From the NCBI GenBank assembly GCA_937919825.1, contig CALFPA010000133.1:1-64000 (forward strand): a stretch of DNA of 64,000 nt, written 5' to 3'. The notes beneath the pieces were generated by a model. It was not told the DNA's origin, did no database searches, and was given only the letters and a program-made list of their open reading frames with translations. Both the position numbers and the translations under genes were made by a program. This document shows positions 35,872 through 43,599 of this stretch, in pieces (position 1 is the first letter of the stretch; each line of letters begins with the position of its first letter). This DNA comes from an uncultured Spartobacteria bacterium (lineage in GTDB: Bacteria; Verrucomicrobiota; Verrucomicrobiia; Chthoniobacterales; Terrimicrobiaceae).

Positions 35872-36672
35872 CTACTCGAGGGCGACGGGGTTGGTCAGGG
35901 AGCCAATTTTTTCGATTTCGATGGTTACCGAATCGCCGGCTTGGAGCCATACGGGCGGCTTTCGGGCCATGCCGACGCCGCTCGGGGTGCCTGTGAGAAT
36001 CACAGTTCCTGGCAGGATCGTGGTGCTGGCACTGAAAAAGGCGATGAGTTCGGACACGCTGAAAATCATGTCGGCGGTGGTCGAGTCCTGCATGGTCGCG
36101 CCATTCAGAATCGTGCGGATGCGGAGGGCATCGGGGTTCGGGATTTCATCCTTGGTGACGATCCAGGGTCCGAGCGGGCAGAAGGTGTCGAAAATTTTCC
36201 CACGGCACCATTGGCCGGAGCTGAGCTTGATCTGCCAATCGCGGGCGCTCACATCGTTGGCGCAGGTGTAGCCGAGCACATAATCGAGGGCGTTTTCCTT
36301 GGAGACATTTTTGGCGGTGCGGCCGATGACGATGGCGAGTTCGCATTCGTAATCGACCTCGTGGCTGGCGAGGTGGGTGGGAATCAAAATCGGATCGCCG
36401 GGATTTTGAACGCAGGAGGCGGTTTTGATGAAAAGAACGGGGCGCTCGGGTGGTTTGGCGCCGAGCTCCTCGGCATGCTTGCGGTAGTTCATGCCCGAAC
36501 AGAGGACGACGCCGGGCTCGATGGGGGCGAGGATTTTGGCGATGTCGGCGGGGCGGTCGGTGGAGCGGACTCCTGTGAGGAGGTCGCCTTCGAGTTGCGT
36601 GGCGCGGCCGTCGGGATGGATTTCCGCGAGGCCGGTGAGGCCTTGGGAGTCGAGGTGGCGTTGGATTTTCAT
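35872..36672 (-). CDS. Fumarylacetoacetate hydrolase family protein
   Basis: 266 residues. The C-terminal FAH fold is clear: CSGMNYRKHAEELG, the metal-binding EVDYECELAIVIG (acidic E-x-E), GYTCANDVSARDWQ, KIFDTFCPLGPWIV and TGTPSGVGMARKPP. Members hydrolyse or hydrate acylpyruvates and related catabolic intermediates with a divalent metal. The N-terminal about 60 residues are the usual short extra domain. It is divergent from the GH36-GH29 gene with 174 bp between. FAH proteins also occur in L-fucose/2-keto-3-deoxy-sugar breakdown, which would fit the neighbour, but the substrate is not shown by sequence. Confidence 0.88.
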   Translation of the reverse strand: MKIQRHLDSQGLTGLAEIHPDGRATQLEGDLLTGVRSTDRPADIAKILAPIEPGVVLCSGMNYRKHAEELGAKPPERPVLFIKTASCVQNPGDPILIPTHLASHEVDYECELAIVIGRTAKNVSKENALDYVLGYTCANDVSARDWQIKLSSGQWCRGKIFDTFCPLGPWIVTKDEIPNPDALRIRTILNGATMQDSTTADMIFSVSELIAFFSASTTILPGTVILTGTPSGVGMARKPPVWLQAGDSVTIEIEKIGSLTNPVALE

Positions 36673-36772
36673 GAAGCGATGAAATCGGGTCAGTTTCGTG
36701 GCGTGTTGCCAAGCATGGAGTAAACAAAAACCCCTCCGCGCCGCCGGCGAAAACCACGCGGCTCTCTCCCCG

Positions 36773-36792
36773 TGTCACATATTTATGTGACA
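36773..36792. promoter_or_regulatory. Perfect 20-bp palindrome, probable operator
   Basis: TGTCACAT-ATTT-ATGTGACA is a perfect inverted repeat, 55 bp upstream of the GH36-GH29 start and 101 bp upstream of the divergent FAH gene. It is not the TGTGA-N6-TCACA order of CRP/FNR sites. The position suggests a dimeric repressor or activator of one or both genes. Confidence 0.6.
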
Positions 36793-36846
36793 TGACGCGG
36801 AAATTTTACCCCGCTAAGAACTCCGCTTCGGAACCCATTTTTTCCC

Positions 36847-39800
36847 ATGAAACAACTCGTCGCTTCTCTCCTGATTCTCGCTATCGCCTGCCGCTTGGAG
36901 GCGGCAACCCGGATAGAGAACAACCGCTATGCCGTGAATGTCGAAGCTGCCGATGGCACTTTCACGATCGCTACAAAGCCCGATGGAAAAATGGTGCTTC
37001 CTGCCGGCAAGCTCAGCGGCACGGCCGGAAAAGCAAAAACGATTTCGCTGGATGACAAAAAATTCGGCCAGGGCCAGGGCATCGAGATCATTTATCCTGA
37101 TGGAAGCCGCGAAGTGGTGGCTCTCTACCCGAATCTCCCGTTTGTCACCTTCCGCTCCACTTTCCACAACGCTGGAAACGAACCGCTCGTGCTCAATCAT
37201 GTGCCGACGGTTTCCGCCGCCGTGGACCTCGGCAAACCGCTCTCCGGAATCAGCACTCTCGGCACCGGCGGCCTACTGGAGCCCGACAAAAATCCCGGCA
37301 GCTACGCGTTTCTCTCGATGGCCGATCCGCAGACCCGTGCAGGCGTGGTGGGTGGTTGGTTGACGCATGATCGCGGGAGCGGCGTGGTTTTTTCCCCTGT
37401 GAAAGATGGCACGGCGCGTATCCAAGCGCAGATCGATTATGGTCGCTTGCGGATCAAGCCTGGCGCGGAAGCTGTCGGGGAGTGGTTCGCGCTTGGGTAT
37501 TTCGACGATGCGCGGTTCGGCCTCGAGGCCTATGCGGACGCGGTCGGCAAAATCTACGATGTCAAATTGCTGCCCCAAACCTCCGGCCTATGCACTTGGT
37601 ATATGGACCGGCACGCCGCCGCCTGCGACGAGGTGCATTTGAAGGAATTAACCGCCGCGTGCGCGAAAGAATTAAAGCCTTTCGGATTCGAATACATCCA
37701 GATTGATGACGATTGGCAGGATGGGGTGAAGGAAAACGGACCAAAGAAAAACTTCTCAATCCATGCCCCCAAGGGGCCGTATCCCGGAGGCATGAAAGCC
37801 ACGGCGGACATGATCGAGAGCTTCGGTCTGGTGCCGGGCATTTGGTTCATGCCCTTTGCGGGAAATTACAAGGACCCCTTTTTCAAAGACCGCCAGAATT
37901 TGTTTGTGAAAAACGACAAGGGGCAACCCTACGAAACATCCTGGGGTGGCACCTGCTTGGATATGACGCTCCCAGAGACGCAGGAGTTTGTCCGCAGCAT
38001 CGTCCACCGCATCGCGCATGACTGGGGCTACAAATTTTTCAAGATGGATGGCTTCTGGACCGGTAGCGGCACCCCTCAGATGTATGTGAACGACGCCTAC
38101 AAGCGCGATGGCATTGGCGATGCGGTTTTCGCCAACCCGGACAAAACAAATATTGAGGCCCTGCGCGACGGCGCGAAACTTGTGCGCGAAGCCGCCGGCC
38201 CGGATGTTTTCTTGCTCGGCTGCTGCGTGGTGCAAAATATGCGGTCCTTTGGCGGTTCCTTCGGCCTTCTCGATGCCATGCGCGTGGGGCCCGATACGAA
38301 TGACGGTTCGATCGGTTCCCTTCATGCTTCCCCGGTGTGGTTCCTGCACGGCCGCGTTTGGTGGAACGATCCCGACTTTGTCTCGGTTCGCGCTGGACAT
38401 TCCTTGGATCGAGCCCGCCTGAATGCGGGATGGACGGCGATTTCGGGGCAGCTTTTTTACATCAGCGATTGGTTGCCGGCCTATCCCGCAGATCGCCTCG
38501 ATATCATCAAACGCTGTCTCCCTGCACACGGCCTGCCCTCGCGTCCGGTCGATGTCTTTGAGAGCCGGATCGCGAGGATTTGGCACATCACCGACACGCG
38601 CCAACCGGCGCGCCGCGATGTCGTTGCCTACTACAATTGGGATAAGGACCGCGCCGAAATCTCTGCCACTCCCGAGCGCATCGGCCTGCCGCCCGCGAAG
38701 GAGTATGTCGGCTTTGATTTCTGGGCGAACAAGTTCATCCCGCCCTTCACCGGCCATCTCACGGCCTCCCTGCCCGGGCACTCCAGCCGCATCATGGCGA
38801 TCCGCCCGGTTTCGGAAAATCCCCAACTCCTCAGCACCTCGCGCCATGTCACCCAAGGCATGGTCGATGTCACCGGCGAAAATTGGGACGCCGAAAAATC
38901 CGAACTCTCCGCCACCAGCAAATTGGTCGGCAACGATCGCTACGAGATTCGTATCGTCGTGCCCTCCTCTGAAAAATCCTGGCGCGCCACGGGCATCAAG
39001 ATTTCCCCGGAAGACGAAGCCGCCGGCGTGAAAGCCGAGATCAAGCAGGACGGCCCCCGCCTCCGCGCGAACCTCTCTAGCGCCACCAGTCGGGAGGTGA
39101 AATGGACCGTCGCCTTCGAGCGCGGCGCAGCCGTTGATGTCCTCCCGCCGCCCGTCGCCGGCCTGAAGGCCCATGTGGAATACAACACCATCTCCCTCTC
39201 ATGGACCGATAGCGGCGCCGCCGCCTACCGTGTGACCCGCAGCGACGGTGAGACGGTTACCGAGCCGCTTGCGATGTTTATCGACACCAAATTCCCGCGC
39301 GAGAAACCTCTGACCTATAAAGTCGAGGCGCTCGCCGGCGATGGCCAAGCTGCCGCTCCCGCCTTGATCGAAGTCACCCCGCTTACGGTCATGATAGCCC
39401 CGCAGGTTCCCCCGCTCCCCACGGTTTCTCTCGACGCGAACAACACGAAATTCGTCGAAAACACCGCTGGCCAAGCCCGCTTCGGCCTCAGCTACACCGG
39501 CAAGCCACTGAGCGTCGACGGTAAGACCTATTCCAACGGCTACGGCACTCATGCCAACGCCGTCGCAGTCGCCACCATCCCCAAAGGAGCCACCCGCTTT
39601 GTTGCGACGGTCGGCATCGACGACGCCGGGCGCGTGGGCGGAGAGGCCACTGTCTTGTTTGAGGTTTACGGCGATGTGAAGGAAATGGGCGAAAAACCCG
39701 TCCTGCTGGGGCAGTCCCCGGTCCTGAACACCAAGGAACTCGCCTCGTGGAACTTCAATGTGGAGTTGAACACCCGCTTCAAGGAAGTGCGCCTCGTCGT

Positions 39801-41655
39801 TAAGGACGGCGGTGACAAAGTCCACAGCGACCATGCGGATTGGGTGAATGCCGGCTTCATCGTCCCCGCCGAGCCCAAGCCTGAGGCTCTTGTCCCGCTC
39901 AACCATGTTCCCCAAATCCACGAGACCAAGGAGCAGTATGAAAAGCGCACGCAGTGGTTCCGCGACGCGAAGTTCGGTCTTTTTATCCACTGGGGTCCCT
40001 GCTCGCTGGGTCAAAAAGAGATCGGTTGGGGGCGCGAAGCGAACCGGCCTTGGGATATCAACCAGCACGGACCGAGGTTGGACGATCCCGTTTATGACAA
40101 TTACTACAAGGGGTTCAATCCGGAGAAATTCGATCCCGCCGCCTGGGCGCGCCTAGCGAAGGAGTCCGGCATGAAATACCTCGTGCTGGTCACCAAGCAT
40201 CACGACGGGTTTTCGATGTTCGATACGAAGCTCTCGGATTACAGCATCAAGCACACTCCCTACGGGCGCGACATCGTGAAGGCTGTGGCTGATGCCTGCC
40301 GCAAGGAGGGGATCAAGCTCGGGCTCTACTATTCCACACGCGACTGGTATCACCCCGATTACCTCGTCGGTGACAATGTCAAATACGACGAGTGGTATCG
40401 CGGCCAGATCGAGGAATTGCTCACGAACTATGGCGAAGTCGACCTGCTGTGGTTCGACCATGTTGGCGGTAGGGATTGGGGAAAATGGCGGTTCGATAAG
40501 TTGTTTTCCACGATGTATCGCCTCCAGCCCCGGATGCTGGTGAACAACCGCGCGGCGAAGTTTTGCGGCCCGCGGACACCGGAGGACAAAGGTCCGCCAT
40601 CTCCCGAAATGGCAAAAATGGTGGATGGGGATTTTTACACGCCCGAGGGGCATATTGGTTCCATGGACCTCGCGAGGTATTGGGAATCCTGCATCCATGT
40701 CGGCAAGGGTTGGTCCTACCGCGGCGAGGAGGGTTTTAAGACACCCGAGGAATGCATTCGCATGCTTGTGAGTTGCACCACCGGCGGCGGCAATCTTCTG
40801 TTAAATTTCGGCCCGCGCCCCGATGGCACGATTGCCGATGCGGAAACCACCGTGGCCAAAAAAACGGGCGAGTGGCTCGCCAAATACGGGGAGTCGATCT
40901 ACGGCACGCGCGGTGGACCCTACAAAAACGGCCCTTGGGGTGGAGCCTGCCACAAGGGAAATAAACTTTTCCTCCACATCTACCAGTGGCCTGAAAACGG
41001 GATCATCGGCTTCGATCCGCTCCCGCAAAAAATCCTCTCCGCCCGCACGCTGGACGGCGCCCCCGTTCAGTTCCGCCAAGGCCCGAATGAATTCACCGTT
41101 GAGATTCAGAAAAAAGACCAGACCTCACCCGTCACCGTGGTCGAACTTGCCATCGACTCGCCGATCCCGGAGGGAACGATCTACGGCCACGCGCAGGTGG
41201 CGACCAACAACCTCGCGGAATTTGGCCGCGACCTCACAGCGAATGCGACCCTCACCACCAGCTCATCCAGTGAGCACGATAACCCGGTCCAGCGGGACTC
41301 CCTCTTGCGAGGTGAGCGTTCCCCGAGCGGGTATGCCTTCCACACAAACGCCGAGGAAAACCCCTGGGTGCAGATTGATCTGGGCGAATCCAAAATGGTC
41401 CATGCCGTCATGATCGAGAACTGCCCCGGCGATCGGCGCTCCGAGGGCTTGATGCTGTCGATTTCCGAGGATGGCAAGACCTGGGAAACCGTTTGGAAAG
41501 CCCCCGCTTGGCAGGATAAATGGCTCGCCACCCTCACGCGCTTCCACGCCGGAATCACCGTTCCCGGCCGCCAAGCCCGCTACCTGCGACTCGAAACCAA
41601 AGATGTCTCCCCGCGTCCCTTACTCCTGCAGCGGGTCACCATCCTCGGCCAATAA
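36847..41655 (+). CDS. Secreted GH36/27-like alpha-galactosidase fused to GH29 alpha-L-fucosidase
   Basis: 1602 residues. Signal peptide 1-19 (LVASLLILAIACRLEA). Then an N-terminal beta domain and a GH36/27-type barrel (about 260-600: FEYIQIDDDW; nucleophile D401 in FFKMDGFW; acid/base D483 in MRVGPD). A C-terminal beta domain and an FN3-like module (about 765-845) follow, then an NPCBM domain (about 857-1005; THANAVAVATI). The GH29 barrel is about 1026-1420 (KFGLFIHWGP, TKHHDGFSMFD, nucleophile D1204 in DLLWFD). A discoidin-like F5/8C domain is about 1453-1602. Both active sites look intact. It should release terminal alpha-galactose and alpha-L-fucose from glycans in the periplasm or outside. 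galM follows 92 bp later. Confidence 0.9.
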   Translation: MKQLVASLLILAIACRLEAATRIENNRYAVNVEAADGTFTIATKPDGKMVLPAGKLSGTAGKAKTISLDDKKFGQGQGIEIIYPDGSREVVALYPNLPFVTFRSTFHNAGNEPLVLNHVPTVSAAVDLGKPLSGISTLGTGGLLEPDKNPGSYAFLSMADPQTRAGVVGGWLTHDRGSGVVFSPVKDGTARIQAQIDYGRLRIKPGAEAVGEWFALGYFDDARFGLEAYADAVGKIYDVKLLPQTSGLCTWYMDRHAAACDEVHLKELTAACAKELKPFGFEYIQIDDDWQDGVKENGPKKNFSIHAPKGPYPGGMKATADMIESFGLVPGIWFMPFAGNYKDPFFKDRQNLFVKNDKGQPYETSWGGTCLDMTLPETQEFVRSIVHRIAHDWGYKFFKMDGFWTGSGTPQMYVNDAYKRDGIGDAVFANPDKTNIEALRDGAKLVREAAGPDVFLLGCCVVQNMRSFGGSFGLLDAMRVGPDTNDGSIGSLHASPVWFLHGRVWWNDPDFVSVRAGHSLDRARLNAGWTAISGQLFYISDWLPAYPADRLDIIKRCLPAHGLPSRPVDVFESRIARIWHITDTRQPARRDVVAYYNWDKDRAEISATPERIGLPPAKEYVGFDFWANKFIPPFTGHLTASLPGHSSRIMAIRPVSENPQLLSTSRHVTQGMVDVTGENWDAEKSELSATSKLVGNDRYEIRIVVPSSEKSWRATGIKISPEDEAAGVKAEIKQDGPRLRANLSSATSREVKWTVAFERGAAVDVLPPPVAGLKAHVEYNTISLSWTDSGAAAYRVTRSDGETVTEPLAMFIDTKFPREKPLTYKVEALAGDGQAAAPALIEVTPLTVMIAPQVPPLPTVSLDANNTKFVENTAGQARFGLSYTGKPLSVDGKTYSNGYGTHANAVAVATIPKGATRFVATVGIDDAGRVGGEATVLFEVYGDVKEMGEKPVLLGQSPVLNTKELASWNFNVELNTRFKEVRLVVKDGGDKVHSDHADWVNAGFIVPAEPKPEALVPLNHVPQIHETKEQYEKRTQWFRDAKFGLFIHWGPCSLGQKEIGWGREANRPWDINQHGPRLDDPVYDNYYKGFNPEKFDPAAWARLAKESGMKYLVLVTKHHDGFSMFDTKLSDYSIKHTPYGRDIVKAVADACRKEGIKLGLYYSTRDWYHPDYLVGDNVKYDEWYRGQIEELLTNYGEVDLLWFDHVGGRDWGKWRFDKLFSTMYRLQPRMLVNNRAAKFCGPRTPEDKGPPSPEMAKMVDGDFYTPEGHIGSMDLARYWESCIHVGKGWSYRGEEGFKTPEECIRMLVSCTTGGGNLLLNFGPRPDGTIADAETTVAKKTGEWLAKYGESIYGTRGGPYKNGPWGGACHKGNKLFLHIYQWPENGIIGFDPLPQKILSARTLDGAPVQFRQGPNEFTVEIQKKDQTSPVTVVELAIDSPIPEGTIYGHAQVATNNLAEFGRDLTANATLTTSSSSEHDNPVQRDSLLRGERSPSGYAFHTNAEENPWVQIDLGESKMVHAVMIENCPGDRRSEGLMLSISEDGKTWETVWKAPAWQDKWLATLTRFHAGITVPGRQARYLRLETKDVSPRPLLLQRVTILGQ

Positions 41656-41658
41656 GAA

Positions 41659-41729
41659 CCTAACGCCTGAAGCTCCGCTGGAATTTCCGCGCTTGGCTTT
41701 GCCATCCTCAAAGCCAAACATTCCGCTAC
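41659..41729 (-). repeat. GTAGCGGAA...GGCGTTAGG element with a 9-bp stem
   Basis: Read on the minus strand it begins GTAGCGGAA and ends GGCGTTAGG, like the element at 35625. The core is a perfect hairpin, TTGGCTTTG-CCATCCT-CAAAGCCAA (41693-41717, palindromic so visible on both strands). It lies between the glycosidase gene and galM and could serve as a terminator or RNA-stability hairpin. Confidence 0.6.
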
Positions 41730-41747
41730 TCAACCGTGTCGAATCAA

Positions 41748-42812
41748 ATGGTCCAAACAGCAAAAGCCAGTGTTTCGAGCCGCCCATTCGGCAAACTGCC
41801 CGATGGCCGCGAAACCCGTTTATTCACTCTCTCGAACGGATGCGGACTCGCCTGTGACATCACGGACTACGGCGGCATCGTCACCGCGATCCGCGTCACG
41901 CGCCCCGATGGGTCGGTGGTCGATGTGGTTCTCGGATTCAATACCCTCGAGGGCTACCTCGGCCCGCATCCCTATTTTGGAACGCTGATCGGCCGGGTCG
42001 CGGGCCGCATCAGCGGGGCGAAATTCCAGCTTGATGGGTGCGAGTATCCACTGGCCGCCAACAACGCGCCCAACCACCTCCACGGCGGCCCCGGCGGGTT
42101 CGACAAGCAACTCTGGCAGGCGGAGGTTTCGACAAAGGAAAGCGAGGCGTCCCTGCGCCTCTCCTGTCTGAGCCCGGACGGGGAGGAGGGCTATCCCGGC
42201 AATGTGCGCGTCACGGTGGTTTATTCCCTCACGGAAAAAAACGAATTCGTCATTCGCTACGAAGCCGAGACCGATCAGGCCACGCCGCTGAGCCTCACGA
42301 ACCATTCGTATTTCAATCTCGCCGGAGAAGCCTCCGGGAATGTGGGTGGCCATGTGCTCCAAATTTTCTCGGACGAAATTGCCGCCACCGACGAGGCCAT
42401 GACCCTGCTCGGCACCCGTGTGCCCGTCGTCGCTCCGGGAAATGATTTCAACCAACCCCGCCGACTGGCGGATGCGATTCCCGAGCTGTTGAATAACCAT
42501 GGCGACAATTATTTCATTCGCCGCGCTGCCAGTGGGCAACTCGTGCCCGCCGCCATTTTGCAAGATCCGGCCAGCGGGCTCACGATGACCACACTCACCA
42601 CGCAGGATTGCGTCCAGCTTTACAGCGCGGCGATCCTCGACGGCACGCTCCTCGGCAAATCCGGTGTGCCCTACGCCAAACACGCCGGCCTCTGCTTGGA
42701 ATGTCAGGGCTGCCCCGGCGCCGTCCACGACCCCGCGCTCGGCAACATCATCCTCCGCCCCGAGGAACGCTACGATCACACGACCCTCTACGCCTTCCGC
42801 TTTTCGGAATAG
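41748..42812 (+). CDS. galM: Aldose 1-epimerase (galactose mutarotase)
   Basis: 354 residues from ATG 41748; an in-frame GTG at 41736 is an alternative start. It interconverts alpha and beta anomers of galactose and similar sugars. Catalytic residues: His in NHLHGGPGG, His in NHSYFNLAG and the base Glu in CLECQGCPG. There is no signal peptide, so it acts in the cytoplasm. Its position after an alpha-galactosidase fits processing of released galactose. Confidence 0.94.
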   Translation: MVQTAKASVSSRPFGKLPDGRETRLFTLSNGCGLACDITDYGGIVTAIRVTRPDGSVVDVVLGFNTLEGYLGPHPYFGTLIGRVAGRISGAKFQLDGCEYPLAANNAPNHLHGGPGGFDKQLWQAEVSTKESEASLRLSCLSPDGEEGYPGNVRVTVVYSLTEKNEFVIRYEAETDQATPLSLTNHSYFNLAGEASGNVGGHVLQIFSDEIAATDEAMTLLGTRVPVVAPGNDFNQPRRLADAIPELLNNHGDNYFIRRAASGQLVPAAILQDPASGLTMTTLTTQDCVQLYSAAILDGTLLGKSGVPYAKHAGLCLECQGCPGAVHDPALGNIILRPEERYDHTTLYAFRFSE

Positions 42813-42870
42813 GCCCCCGGCCTCCTGACCCTCCTCGGCGGGGCAGTGTGGATGTGGACGAAAAGAAGCA

Positions 42871-42893
42871 GTTAAACCACGGAGTTCACGGAG
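42871..42893 (-). repeat. CTCCGTGNN repeat, two units
   Basis: On the minus strand CTCCGTG-AA-CTCCGTG-GTTTAAC, between the converging ends of galM and the response regulator gene. Inverted relative to the other copies. Confidence 0.65.
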
Positions 42894-42933
42894 GAAGGGT
42901 AGGGCGTCCGCGCCGCGTGGGGATTTTTACGGG

Positions 42934-43599
42934 CTAGTGGATTTTGCCTAAAAATTTGGCCACGGCCTGGGAGCGGGAGTGGACATGGAGTTTTTTGTAA
43001 ATGCGGGTGGTGTGGGTCCGCAAGGTGTCGTGGGCGATTTTGATTTCCTCGGCGATTTCCTTCATCAGGTAGCCCTTGGCGAGCAGTTCGAGAATTTCTT
43101 TTTCGCGGGTGGAGAGGTTGCTGGAGACTTCGGATTGGGCCGTCGCGGGGGTCTCGCGGAAGGTGTGGACGATCCGTCGGGCGATGGCGCTGCTCATCGG
43201 GGCGCCACCGTCCCGCACTTCTTGGATGGCCTGCTGAAGCCTCTCGGAGGTGACGGGCTTGATGAGGTAGCCGATCGCGCCTGCCGACAGCGCCTTGAAG
43301 ACGACTTCGGTGTCATCGAACACCGTGATCATGACAATCTGAAGCTCGGGCAGGAGCGCGGAGAGGTGCCCCGCGCATTCCACGCCGCCCATGCCTGGCA
43401 GGTTGATATCGAGGAAAACCAAGTCCGGAGCGAGGGCGGGAAATTCCTCCAGGGCCTGCTCGGCGGATTTTGCAATTCCGACGCACAGGATCCCGCGGCC
43501 GGCTTCTTCGAGCATGGACCGGAGGTCTTCCGCGAGGTGGGGATCGTCTTCGACGATTCCGATGCGGGTGGGTGGCGGTGTGGGAAGTGGGTCGTTCAT
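42934..43599 (-). CDS. NarL-family response regulator
   Basis: 221 residues from ATG 43599, overlapping the kinase stop (ATGA). Receiver (about 12-130): E17-D18-D19, phospho-acceptor D64 in VFLDINLPG, and Lys in YLIKPV. LuxR helix-turn-helix (about 155-215): LSTREKEILELLAKGYLMKEIAEEI (two pieces), HDTLRTHTTRIYKKL. It should be activated by the glycosidase-like sensor kinase. Likely targets are the nearby GH36-GH29 and galM genes, an inference from position only. Confidence 0.92.
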   Translation of the reverse strand: MNDPLPTPPPTRIGIVEDDPHLAEDLRSMLEEAGRGILCVGIAKSAEQALEEFPALAPDLVFLDINLPGMGGVECAGHLSALLPELQIVMITVFDDTEVVFKALSAGAIGYLIKPVTSERLQQAIQEVRDGGAPMSSAIARRIVHTFRETPATAQSEVSSNLSTREKEILELLAKGYLMKEIAEEIKIAHDTLRTHTTRIYKKLHVHSRSQAVAKFLGKIH

